The notes below the pieces were generated by a model, which was given only the letters and a program-made list of their open reading frames with translations, searched no databases and was not told where the DNA came from. A program made the translations under genes and the position numbers. From Mugil cephalus (lineage: Eukaryota; Chordata; Actinopteri; Mugiliformes; Mugilidae), in contig NC_061790.1 of the NCBI RefSeq assembly GCF_022458985.1, forward strand, positions 1-64,000: a stretch of DNA of 64,000 nucleotides, written 5' to 3'. This document shows, one piece after another, positions 10,794 to 21,111 of this stretch (the stretch's first letter is position 1; every line of letters starts with the position of its first letter).

Positions 10794-13700
10794 TCAGGAG
10801 GAGAAGAAGCTCCCAGAATCCACGCGACGTCTTTTACGACTTTGTTGCTCAAAGAACTGACGTATGTCATCAGGAGTCACAACCTATCGGAGAAGAGAAC
10901 AGTCACATGGCACCTATCAGAGAAGAGTCACATGACACCTATCAGAGAACAGTCACATGACACCTATCAGAGAAGAGAACAGTCACATGACACCTATCAG
11001 AGATCATCACATGGCACCTATCAGAGAAGAGAACAGTCACATGGCACCTATCAGAGAACAGTCACATGACACCTATCAGAGAACAGTCACATGACACCTA
11101 TCAGAGAAGAGAACAGTCACATGACACCTATCAGAGAAGAGAACAGTCACATGACACCTATCAGAGAAGAGAAGAGTCACATGACACCTATCGAAGAAGA
11201 GAAGAGTCACATGACACCTATCAGAGAAGAGTCACATGACACCTATCAGAGAAGAGTCACATGACACCTATCAGAGAACAGTCACATGACACCTATCAGA
11301 GAACAGTCACATGACACCTATCAGAGAACAGTCACATGACACCTATCAGAGAACAGTCACATGACACCTATCAGAGAAGAGAACAGTCACATGACACCTA
11401 TCGAAGAAGAGAACAGTCACATGACACCTATCAGAGAACAGTCACATGACACCTATCAGAACAGTCACATGACACCTATCAGAGAAGAGAACAGTCACAT
11501 GACACCTATCAGAGATCATCACATGACACCTATCAGAGAAGAGAACAGTCACATGACACCTATCAGAGATCATCACATGACACCTATCAGAGAAGAGAAC
11601 AGTCACATGACACCTATCGAAGAAGAGAACAGTCTCATGACACCTATCAGAACAGTCACATGACACCTATCAGAGATCATCACATGACACCTATCAGAGA
11701 AGAGAACAGTCACATGACACCTATCGAAGAAGAGAACAGTCTCATGACACCTATCAGAACAGTCACATGACACCTATCAGAACAGTCACATGACACCTAT
11801 CAGAGAAGAGAACAGTCACATGACACCTATCAGAACAGTCACATGACACCTATCAGAGAAGAGAACAGTCACATGACACCTATCAGAGATCATCACATGA
11901 CACCTATCAGAGATCATCACATGACACCTATCAGAGAAGAGTCACATGACACCTATCAGAGAAGAGTCACATGACACCTATCAGAGAAGAGAACAGTCAC
12001 ATGACACCTATCAGAGAAGAGAAGAGTCACATGACACCTATCAGAGAAGAGTCACATGACACCTATCAGAGAACAGTCACATGACACCTATCAGAGAATA
12101 GTCACATGACACCTATCAGAGAAGAGAATAGTCACATGACACCTATCAGAGAAGAGAATAGTCACATGACACCTATCAGAGAAGAGAATAGTCACATGAC
12201 ACCTATCAGAGAAGAGAACAGTGGAAAATTTGTCTCCAGGAAACTTTTGTCTTCTTCTAAACGTTGTCGTGTTCAGTGTTTGTTCTTCTTCATTCGTTTT
12301 TAGCAGGTTTTGGCCACCATTTAAATAAAAGAAGAAAAAACATTTTTATGCTACATAAAATACAAACGATAGGGTTTAGCTGAAGCCCGATACTAATGAC
12401 GTCATTATGAAAATGCTTGGATCCGTCCTGATATCCCAACTCAACTCCAATCATTACTTCCAATCATTGGAGTAACACTCATCATGGCTCATGGGGGCAA
12501 CTACACTCTAGCACCTTGTTGTATGAACCCACTGACAATCAAGGATCAGATCTGAACCACTTTCTCTGAGGGCTACATGGTTTGTACCAGTGCCGTCCCA
12601 GATGGACAGTTCAACACAGGCCAGACAGTCTCCTGAGGGGTCAAATGTCTCCTGTAAAACTCACCTTTCCCTCAGCTGCAAATCTCTGCAGGTAGTCCTT
12701 CAGTTCAGTTTTCATGTCATTGTACCCTGAAACAAACACACCAACACCATCAACACATGACCGTTGGTCCATTTCAGTCCTGGGCTACTAGATGTGACCG
12801 GTACCGTGGATGATCTCCAGCTGCTGAACTCGGTTCAGGTTGTCCAGGGCTGACATCAGAGGGTCGTGTCCCTGTTGTCTCTGTTCATTGTTCTTTCCTT
12901 TGTTTTCATAAGCCAGGACGGTGTCCGACTCGTCCAGCAGGAAGGACAGGCTGGCGTCAGACAGACGCTCCTGAGGACAAACGGGCAGACGGACACCACA
13001 TAAAGTTTCTCAAAGACCCTAATGTCACAGAGACAGTTTTAGATGAACGTTACCTGGCAGGTGCTGCAGGAGCACAGTTTGGAGCGCCATGTTGACGGCC
13101 AGAACACGGCTCCTGACTGGACTCTTTTCTGACCAATCGCCTGCAGTTCCTTTAACCTGCAGCTCGGCGCCGCCTCCTCGCGGCTCCTCTTACAGCTGGG
13201 CTCCGTGGCCTCATCAACCTGAGAACCGATGGTTGATTAAAATGTGTTAAATCTGTTGTCTTTCCTCGGCTCATCAATAACAATCTCAGTCGGTCACAGT
13301 CAAGACCATTAGATCATTAGTTTATCATCCACCGGATCCTCAGGCTCCATTTTTATGGGATTTAGTTTCTACTGCAGATCAAATATTTGTGGCTCTTAAT
13401 TTACTAAGAATGAAACAAAACATCAATCAAAGCCTTAGATCTTAATGCTTTTCAGATTGCACACACACATATTCCCTCCGCTTTTATTATCAGGAAACAT
13501 CCATCACACCCACATACATTTATCATCCTGCCTGCAGACATGGAACCTTTTATACATCAGACTGTTGTCACCATGGTAACCGTGGGTGTCATCCAGGTGA
13601 GTCCTCACCTTTTCCTCTTTGTTCGGGACAATTGTGTTTGTCTCTTCTGTTACAGTTTCCTCCTTCACTTCTGCTGCAGCACCTGGGACTAAACAGGTAG

Positions 13701-15474
13701 TAGGGACAGTATTAGTCCTCGTTCTATGGGGACGAGTGGACTCGTGGTCGGTAGCATTAGTACCTGAAAGGAACTAAAGGTTTGAAAGGTGAGTTGTTAC
13801 CTGCCAGGTGAGCAGCGTACGTCCACAGGAACGGGTTCTTTTTCATACAGGACTCACAGATCATCTCCTGTAACTCCACACAGTCTGGAACCGCGCAGCC
13901 CAGGTGCTACGGAGACACAGGGACAGATTAAAGGACAGGGACAGATTAAAGGACAGGGACAGGTTAAAGGACAGGGACAGGTTAAAGGACAGGGACAGAT
14001 TAAAGGACAGGGACAGATTAAAGGACAGGGACAGGTAAAGGACAGGGACAGATTAAAGGACAGGGACAGATTAAAGGACAGGGACAGGTGAAGAGACAGG
14101 GACAGATTAAAGGACAGGGACAGGTGAAGAGACAGGGACAGATTAAAGGACAGGGACAGGTAAAGAGACAGGGACAGGTTAAAGGACAGGGACAGATTAA
14201 AGGACAGGGACAGGTGTGTTGGACTCACCCTACCGTGCAGCCAGTCCTCACACACCACACACTGAATCATCTCGTCCTCCACCTGGAGAAAAACAACAGC
14301 TTCATCTCAGAGGACACAGCTCAACCGGAGGACAGGTGATGTTCAGGTGTGTGTCTCACCTGGTCCTCTGGGTCGGGGTACGGCCGGCTGCAGGTGCAGT
14401 AAACTCCAAAGAAGTTGTGGCTGTATTTATTCAGAGAGTTGACCTCGTCCTTCTCCTGAAACAGAAAAGGCAAAAGCACCAAGTGACTTTGAGTCTGTGA
14501 GACGATCAAGCTTTAAATGACTCGATTCGTCAACATCTGAACTCACAGGATGAAGTTTACACTGAAGGTCTGAGAACTTCCCATTTCCACAGTCACAGCG
14601 AAAGTTCCTGCAGAAAACACAAACACTGAAGATGTGTCGACGCAGATGATGTGATCAGTTATAACTACAGTACTTCTGACTCTAAGGGTCCTCTGGACAT
14701 CAGTCAGTTAACAACAGGACATCCCATCATGAGCCCATGTGTTCATGTTCAGCTCTGTTCCTTTAGTGACGGGTGGTGGTTCTGGTGCTGAAGCAGTCAA
14801 CAACTGACTTGGTCTCAAGCTTCAATAATTCTCAGAAAATCCTCAATATCGTCTTTTTACAATATGTGTTCAGGTCAAGACTCTAGATTTAGGGTTAGTG
14901 TCTCTACTGAGATGTCTCAGTGTCTCAGGCAGGTGGACACAAAGACTGATGACGATATATTGACAGGTGAGTGGTCACCTCTTGGTGTAGAGTTCAAAGA
15001 GGTCGTGACCTTCGTGACATTTGTATGAACAGGCCAAACAGACTCCGGCCGCCTCGCCTCCCTTTGGTGTACAAGTGCTACAGGCGTATAGAGCCTGGCG
15101 CTTCACGTAGCCCTGCAACACAGAATCAGCTTCTGATCAGCTGTTAGAAACACCATCAGAACATCCGAACACTGATCCTTAAAGACCAGCAGCGTCCTAC
15201 AGAACAAGACGTCTAGTCTCACCTCTGATATTCATTAACCTCCATTCATTCATTTAAATAAACATTCAATCAGTCTTATATTATTATATCATGCTCAAGC
15301 ATATATTATACCTTATACTGATGCTTTAATAATTATTTGAAGTGTCTACAGTCTGACCTGAGGGTATGAGCAGTGGTCAGAGTCGCTTCCTGCCAACACA
15401 GCTGAAGCTTCTTCCTCCAACTCTTCATCTTCCTCCAGGACATCGACCAGAGACACTGTCTGCTCCTCACACAT
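10794..15474 (-). CDS. ubr7: UBR7, UBR-box/PHD-finger protein (putative E3 ubiquitin ligase)
   Basis: Eleven coding exons keep frame and give 376 residues (human 425): 15358-15474, 14979-15112, 14547-14607, 14360-14455, 14229-14282, 13801-13906, 13609-13688, 13054-13218, 12805-12970, 12665-12726, 10794-10883. A noncoding first exon ends at 15797 and joins at 15496. The start MCEEQTVSLVDVLEEDEELE matches the family start. A UBR box spans about 36-105 (CSTC, CLACSY, CDCG). A PHD-like finger follows at about 119-178 (YCTCSRPYPDPED, QCVVCEDWLHGR). The end has WRSKLCSC, LAYENKGK and a basic RKRRR tail. The family's PHD has been reported to act on histone H2B. The gene is nuclear by inference and shares a promoter region with GON7. 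Introns 6 and 11 (counted between coding exons as 5 and 10) are largely minisatellite. Confidence 0.95.
10884..12225 (-). repeat. Minisatellite of 23-30 bp units in the last UBR7 intron, copying the 3' splice site
   Basis: About 50 tandem units begin directly at the splice acceptor of the last UBR7 exon. Read in the sense of UBR7, each long unit carries CTCTTCTCTGATAG followed by GTGT; the real acceptor reads CTCTTCTCCGATAG followed by GTTGTG. Units vary between 30, 25, 24 and 23 bases by loss of AGAGA-type or GAACAG-type blocks. The array thus repeats a polypyrimidine tract with terminal AG. Count and unit sizes are by hand. Confidence 0.95.
13911..14215 (-). repeat. 18-bp minisatellite filling a UBR7 intron
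   Basis: The plus-strand unit is GGACAGGGACAGATTAAA with AGGTTAAA, AGGTAAA and AGGTGAAG variants, about 17 copies. The host intron runs 13907-14228, so about 95 percent of it is array. On the sense strand the unit is pyrimidine rich (CTGTCCCTGTCC), so the array supplies the polypyrimidine tract of the acceptor at 13907. Confidence 0.95.
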
Positions 15475-15797
15475 GTTCAGCTCAGTGGACAAGAGTCTGT
15501 TTACACGGATTTAAAGGAGAGAACAGCTGATCGCACCGGGAGGCTCTAGTGATTGTCTGAGATCTACGTTTAGAGCAGCTCAGCATTAGTCAACATGTAG
15601 TCGCCAACATCATCATTAACAACCAGTAAACATCGTTACGGGTAAATTTAAAAGATACTTTTTTGACCTCATTATTTATCATATATCTCCATCAGTAAGA
15701 GCAGCAACGATCAGTAACTTCCTCCAAACATGGGTCTGCTCCAAGCTAATGCTAATGCTAGCACTGTTAGCTCTCATAATAAACATACGAACTCACC

Positions 15798-16309
15798 GAG
15801 CTGAACCGGAACCGGACCGACAGCGTAGTCGCAGAGTTTACGCCGTTTAATGCGACCGTGATCCCGGAGACCGCCGGACTAACACCGACCAATAATCGGT
15901 TCGGTCTAAAGTTCAGATGATGCGATGTTTCTAATGTTCAGATGATGCGATGTTTTCTCCCAAACTGCTAGCTGCTGCTGGCTAATGACAACTTCCGCTT
16001 TACTACCGCAGATTGTATTTGGCGGCATTCTGGGTTCAGGGGTCACCGAATATAAAAATAAGTCACAGCGACAAATAACAAGTACAACGTCAGCATTGTA
16101 ATACTGTATAAATCCATAATTACGATACGCTAAAACAAAAGTGGCTCCCTACTGGACAGTTGTTTCTCGTTACTTGAAATAAATTCACTTTTGTCACAGT
16201 CTATTCAGAGGAAAATATTTTCATTATTTTTCTAAAAAGGAATATTAACGGGACGCACTTGAAGGCAGCACGCCGTGCGTGATGACGACATTAGATTGTC
16301 GTCGTAAAG
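15798..16309. promoter_or_regulatory. Bidirectional promoter region of UBR7 and GON7
   Basis: UBR7 (minus) has a noncoding exon ending at 15797 and GON7 (plus) starts at 16310, so the two are head to head within about 500 bases. CTTCCG at 15992-15997 is an ETS-type site. A short duplication of TCAGATGATGCGATGTTT occurs at about 15915-15955. No TATA box is visible. The same gene pair adjoins in human as I recall. Confidence 0.6.
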
Positions 16310-16317
16310 ATGGCGGC
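16307..16317 (+). promoter_or_regulatory. YY1-type site overlapping the GON7 start codon
   Basis: AAGATGGCGGC exactly matches the YY1 consensus and contains the GON7 ATG. Such sites just downstream of transcription starts are common in TATA-less housekeeping promoters. Confidence 0.55.
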
Positions 16318-16913
16318 CGTTGCGGTGTTAGCAGAGCTGAAGCTCAGAGACGGACAGAGAGAGAAGATCAGCGTTAAAGTAGAAAATAATCTCACTTCTC
16401 TCATCAGCGGAATTAACGAGCTCAACGCGAACGTGTCGCAGCTGCTCAGCGAACTGGTGGAGCAGGAGAAGACCCACGGAGTCTGCGCACAGGGTGAGTT
16501 CATGCGTTCAGTCACAGCGGAAATGAAGAATGCGTCACCTGGAAGGGGCGGGGTCAGAGGTCGGTGTCGCTATAAAAGAGGTTCGGTTTCTATTTTATTA
16601 TTGATGGAACATCCAAACCAATCAGCTGTGACATCACGTGTTACTCATCATGCACAACAAGTCGACCAGACCCGGTTCTATTACAAAACTCGATGACTAT
16701 CAGCATGAAATTAACTTTAAATGTCAACTACTACCTGCTAAAAGCCTCCTGCTCTGACCACAGGGGGTCATGTAGTTTAGATCTGAGCATTTCAGGAGGA
16801 GGATGATGATCTGCTGTGTTTCAGGTGAGGAAGACGAGGAGAGCGATGAAGATGAACCAGACAACGTCCCAAACGTGGAGCTACAACCTCCAGCTAAAAG
16901 ATCCAGAAGTTGA
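16310..16913 (+). CDS. gon7: GON7, KEOPS complex subunit
   Basis: GON7 is the small fifth subunit of the KEOPS complex, which makes the t6A modification of tRNA. Two exons, 16310-16493 and 16825-16913, join as CAG-G/GT to give 90 residues (human 100). The protein starts MAAVAVLAELKLRDGQREK and has a helical middle (SLISGINELNANVSQLLSEL). An acidic stretch EEDEESDEDE follows, then a basic end PPAKRSRS that parallels the human AKRPKTPS end. The family is intrinsically disordered away from its partner, which suits this composition. An ATTAAA polyadenylation signal follows at 16936-16941. Adjacency to UBR7 and LYSET strongly supports the call. Confidence 0.88.
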
Positions 16914-16935
16914 GGACTCATTTTATTGATGTTGT

Positions 16936-16941
16936 ATTAAA
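16936..16941 (+). terminator. Candidate polyadenylation signal of GON7
   Basis: ATTAAA lies 23 bases after the GON7 stop codon. Confidence 0.5.
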
Positions 16942-17206
16942 GTTGTCATGATAAACAGTGTCACGTGACTCATGTCATTAAATAATCAGAGAATCCTGCT
17001 CGTGGATTGGCTGTGAGCTCATCAGATAAATTACTAACTTATATATTCAGCCAATCACAGCACAGGATCGTCTATGACGTCACAAACATAAAATAACACA
17101 GAGGAACATGATTGACAGTCCGCACCGAGGGCAACATGACCACAGAGTGTTTGCTTAAAGGCACACAGGCAGTGACATCACAAACCAATCGTTCTATCGG
17201 GTCGCC

Positions 17207-17575
17207 CTATGTCTCGATGAGCGTTCCCGCTCTGTGATTGGCCGGTTTGGTGGCGTGGCGGCGGCTGCACAGCAGAGCAATGCAGACAGGAAGGACACAG
17301 TAGCCGATGGATCGTGGGTCGGCCCTCGTACACGAGAACAGGAAGAGGAAGAGCTGCAGGTATGGCAGCAGGAAGGCCGACGCCCACATCCACACAGGAA
17401 GTGGTGGGAGGTTGGCGGCGATGGCTTGGGGCGGAGCCGACGGACTGACACCGCCTCTCTGCACACGCTCCAAACTGAAGCTATGAACCTCAAACACGTA
17501 GTACGCCGCCATGACGCTGAGCAGCAGGTAGAGGACCACGGCCACCCATCCCATCCTCTGACGGAAGTTCATCAT
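17207..17575 (-). CDS. lyset: LYSET (TMEM251), lysosomal enzyme trafficking factor
   Basis: LYSET is a Golgi membrane protein that retains the GlcNAc-1-phosphotransferase needed for mannose-6-phosphate tagging of lysosomal enzymes. The single coding exon gives 122 residues starting MMNFRQRMGW, the same start as the human protein (131 residues). Hydrophobic segments lie at about 9-28, 61-81 and 88-103, with the conserved block FSCTRADPRSIGYC between the last two. The Tyr/Val/Phe motif after the first span (AAYYVFEV) is also conserved. The acceptor CTGTCACAG lies just before the ATG (exon from about 17586), so a noncoding exon must lie upstream. The candidate is at 19522 and beyond. The gene is tail-to-tail with GON7. 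Confidence 0.92.
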   Translation of the reverse strand: MMNFRQRMGWVAVVLYLLLSVMAAYYVFEVHSFSLERVQRGGVSPSAPPQAIAANLPPLPVWMWASAFLLPYLQLFLFLFSCTRADPRSIGYCVLPVCIALLCSRRHATKPANHRAGTLIET

Positions 17576-18144
17576 CCTCCATACTGTGACAGCAGAGATA
17601 CAAGTAAAACATTAATAATAATAATAACTACCCGTCACAGGAAATAATCAACATGATTAATACATGGAGTAAGTCGGTAGGTGCCAGAGTCCATTCAAAT
17701 TTCTGCTGTTTCTATGAGGGACGACTCAAATAAAATCAAATATTATATTTATCTAACTAAACCTTAAACCTGATGTTTTAACGTCTCAATAAATAAAAAC
17801 TAAATCAGACTCGTTTGACGTCAGAGGGTTTGTTAGAAGTTAAGGTGATGAAAATGGAGCAGGAAGATGCCCCTAAACATGGACCATCCTCAGGTTTGTT
17901 CATTAAACCAAAACCCAGAATTTAATCTGTCAGTAAATGAGACTCATTACAAAACATGATCAAACTGAGCATTTAATGTTGGAAATAAAACTTTAAAATT
18001 CATTTAATAATAAATCATTCATCAATAGTCCTCAACCAGATTTCAGCCACTCTTCATTCTCATTTTAATTCATGTTGAACGGCAGATCATCTTCATCGTC
18101 TTCATCATCATCATCATCATAAACCTCCAATTCTGTCCTTTATT

Positions 18145-18200
18145 TCAGAATCAGAATCACTTTATTGATCCCAGGGGGAAATTACTTTTCGTTACAGCAG
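18145..18200 (-). repeat. LINE 3' tail (TTTATTGATCCC type)
   Basis: The phrase CACTTTATTGATCCCAGGG followed by GGAAATTAC is the reverse complement of the 3' end of a fish CR1/Rex1-like LINE. Only the tail is recognisable. Confidence 0.45.
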
Positions 18201-18274
18201 CTCCAGCCCAAAGTACCAGTGTTTAGAATAAAGAGCAATCAGAATAAGTAAGAGAATGTAAACAATATAGGAAA

Positions 18275-18300
18275 TATATATATGTGTGTGTGTGTCTGTC

Positions 18301-18333
<33 letters not shown>

Positions 18334-18345
18334 GTCTGTGTGTGT
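18275..18345. repeat. (TG)n microsatellite with TCTG and TATG interruptions
   Basis: About 70 bases of alternating TG with interruptions are visible directly. This lies in the presumed LYSET 5' UTR intron. Confidence 0.9.
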
Positions 18346-18654
18346 ACAAGTATAAGTGAAGTGAACCTGAGTTCCGAGTTGTTGCTCTACAGAGAAAACA
18401 GTTTTGCACATGGTGAGAATATATAAGGAAATATATACAAGTGTATGAAAATAATGAAGTTATGCATGTGATATTGCACAATCTCAGGGTCAGTACAGTT
18501 ATAAATATGGATTATAGTTACAAACATTATTAAACATTTTAGTTCATTGTTTCTGTTTCACTGAGGAAAGAGACTGGAGGCACGATCCTTGTACATGGAC
18601 ACGTGCTTAGAGGACAGGGGACATCATATCATCAGCTTCGTCCTCCTCTCTTAG

Positions 18655-19500
18655 CCTACTGTCACCCTGTTAGCTTCCCGCTAGCAGCCTGTTAGCCCTG
18701 TGTTAGCAGCCTGTAAGCAGCCTGTTAGCAGTGTATTAGCCCCGTGTTATCACCCTGTTAGCCTCCTGTTTGCAGCCTGTTAGCAGTGTGTTAGCCTCCT
18801 GTTAGCCTCCTGTTTGCAGCCTGTTTGCAGCCTGTTAGCCTCCTGTTAGCCTCCTGTTAGAAGCCTGTTAGCAGTGTATTAGCCTCCTGTTATCACCCCG
18901 TTATCACCCTGTTAGCAGCCTGTTAGCAGCCTGTTAGAAGCCTGTTAGCAGTGTATTAGCCTCCTGTTATCACCCCGTTATCACCCTGTTATCACCCTGT
19001 TAGCCTCCTGTTTGCAGCCTGTTAGCAGTGTGTTACCCTCCTGTTAGCTTCCTGTTTGCAGCCTGTTAGCCTCCTGTTAGCCTCCTGTTAGCCTCCTGTT
19101 AGCCTCCTGTTAGAAGCCTGTTAGCAGTGTATTAGCCTCCTGTTATCACCCCGTTATCACCCTGTTAGCAGCCTGCAGCCTGGTTTGCGTATTAGCCCTG
19201 TTATCACCGTTATCACCCTGTTATCACTGTAGCTCGTTTGCAGCTGTTACAGGTTACCCTCCTGTTAGCTTCCTGTTTGCAGCCTGTTAGCCTCCTGTTA
19301 GCCTCCTGTTAGCCTCCTGTTAGCCTCCTGTTAGAAGCCTGTTAGCAGTGTATTAGCCTCCTGTTATCACCCCGTTATCACCCTGTTAGCAGCCTGTTTG
19401 CAGCCTGTTATCAGCCTGTTAGCAGTGTGTTAGCCTCCTGTTAGCCTCCCGTTATCACCCTGTTAGCAGCCTGTTAGCAGCCTGTTAGCATCCTACTAGC
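18655..19500. repeat. 10-bp minisatellite (CCTGTTAGCx) in the presumed LYSET intron
   Basis: More than 75 decamer-like units of the type CCTGTTAGCC, CCTGTTAGCAG, CCTGTTATCAC and CCTGTTTGCAG form a higher-order pattern. A block of about 230 bases (18830-19060) recurs at about 19060-19190 and 19260-19390. At 19170-19250 the pattern is locally scrambled by small deletions. It ends about 25 bases from a candidate 5' splice donor at 19521. Confidence 0.9.
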
Positions 19501-19521
19501 TGGTGTTTCCAAGACCTTACC

Positions 19522-19650
19522 TTCATCCACTCTTTCAGCTGCAGACTCGATGTTTTAATCCGCTTCAGCTCCAGGAATGAGTCTCGGAATTCTCCTGCAT
19601 CTCTTCCTGTTTAGTCACCTGACCTGTGGGTGACGTCATCTCTTCCTGTT
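19522..19650 (-). other. Candidate noncoding first exon of LYSET
   Basis: On the minus strand the sequence ends GTGGATGAAG followed by the good donor GTAAGG at 19516-19521. Joining it to the acceptor before the LYSET ATG leaves no upstream in-frame ATG, so it would be 5' UTR. The 5' limit is unknown. A 37-base segment with CCTGTTTAGTCACCTGACC is duplicated in tandem at about 19605-19675. This is an inference from splice signals alone. Confidence 0.4.
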
Positions 19651-20085
19651 TAGTCACCTGACCTGTGGGTGACGTCCACCACCTGTTTTATACATCTTAA
19701 AACTTTATTAAGAAATACAATCCAGTGCAAAGACAACCGCCAGGGGTGCGTGCGTTTCTTTTTGTGACCATTTCTTAGTAACGACCAGGAAAGAAGCACC
19801 TGTCACAGCGCCACCTAGTGTTCACCCAGAGTAACGCAGAGAAGGCCCAGGTTCAGGAAGCATGAAATACTACGTGCACTTACAAACCCTAACCATGTTA
19901 ATTATTACATGTATTTTTGTTATGCCGCTTGTTTTAAATAAAACCTTTTTGTCTCCACCCATTTTCTGATTTATTTTTGGGGATCAACGTCCTCAAACTG
20001 AGAACTAATGAATAAAGAGAAGCTTCAAAATCAAACTATTTCATTATCTGGTCACAGCAAAAAACACAGGAAACCTTAATAATAT

Positions 20086-20133
20086 AGATTAGATTAGATT
20101 AGATTAGATTAGATTAGATTAGATTAGATTAGA
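20086..20133. repeat. (AGATT)n microsatellite
   Basis: About nine perfect pentamers are visible. Confidence 0.95.
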
Positions 20134-20279
20134 TGCAACTTTATTGTCATTCCATGTACACAATGAAATGTGGTTTGGCTTCTAATCACATGGGAAACGA
20201 CTATTGTAGTAAGTAAGTTAGTATTTTGATAGTAATAGAAGGCCTATATATTAAAGACAAGTGTAATACTATAATATTA

Positions 20280-20760
20280 ATATATACACCACCACTCACA
20301 CGTTACCATTCAATGCAGTTTTTTTACTTTCTACATTGTAGATTCATACGTTCTATAGAATAGAATGGAGCAAAGATAAAAATGTTCAATAATTCCAAAT
20401 GTGTTTTATATTTTAGGTTCTTCAGAGTAGCCCCTTAGTTTTGTGGAGAGAACCCGGGTCCTTCTCTCCATGAGCTTCATGATGTAGTCACCAGAAATGG
20501 TTCCAGTCCACAGCTGAGCGTTGTGGAGGTTCTAGTCTTCATAGTGGGGCTGGTTCTCATCTAAACCCACCAAGGGCCACGAGGAGCCCGGCTCAGAATC
20601 CGCTTTTAACAGGAAGAAACCTGGAGCAGAACCCAGATCATATGGAGGAACCATCTGCTGAAGGTTCAAGTTCTGTATCTACTGTAAATTACTTGTTTAC
20701 TGTATGTGTTCATTCATAGTTTTGATGCCTTAGTGAGAATATCAATGAAGTCATGAAAAA
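20280..20760. repeat. Degenerate interspersed repeats, including a LINE2 tail fragment
   Basis: 20300-20420 and 20690-20745 contain phrases common in teleost non-autonomous DNA repeats (a CTACATTGTAGATTCATAC phrase, a TCATTCATAGTTTTGATGCC phrase). 20600-20660 is a LINE2 3' tail in reverse orientation (AGGAAGAAACCTGGAGCAGA). The whole is a nested patchwork; the class of the first repeat is not certain. Confidence 0.4.
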
Positions 20761-20777
20761 AAGAAAAAAGCATTAAA

Positions 20778-20899
<122 letters not shown>

Positions 20900-21111
20900 T
20901 AAACGATCAAGGATCATGTTAATAGCAGAAGAGAAGTTTTTATTGGTTGTTGTTCAGATCAGATCATCACAGTCTCTTTCCATCAAAACAACCATAAAAG
21001 CTATGACAACATGTTTTACAGGACGTACATTCATCTGTATTGATGGATTCACTGGACTCACATTATTAAATAACAATAAACTATTGTTCCATGTTTCAAG
21101 AGCAGCTTCCA

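Noticed and set aside
11361..11663. 100-codon ORF with MTPIREENSH repeats
   Set aside because: It is the UBR7 intron minisatellite read antisense; unit lengths of 23-30 bases break the frame elsewhere.
10840..14215. CRISPR-like array
   Set aside because: Repeats are contiguous, without unique spacers, inside introns of a vertebrate gene; these are minisatellites.
16310..16696. 128-codon read-through form of GON7 exon 1
   Set aside because: A GTGAGT donor at 16494 and an exon 2 ending in the conserved AKR motif show that the ORF extension is intron.
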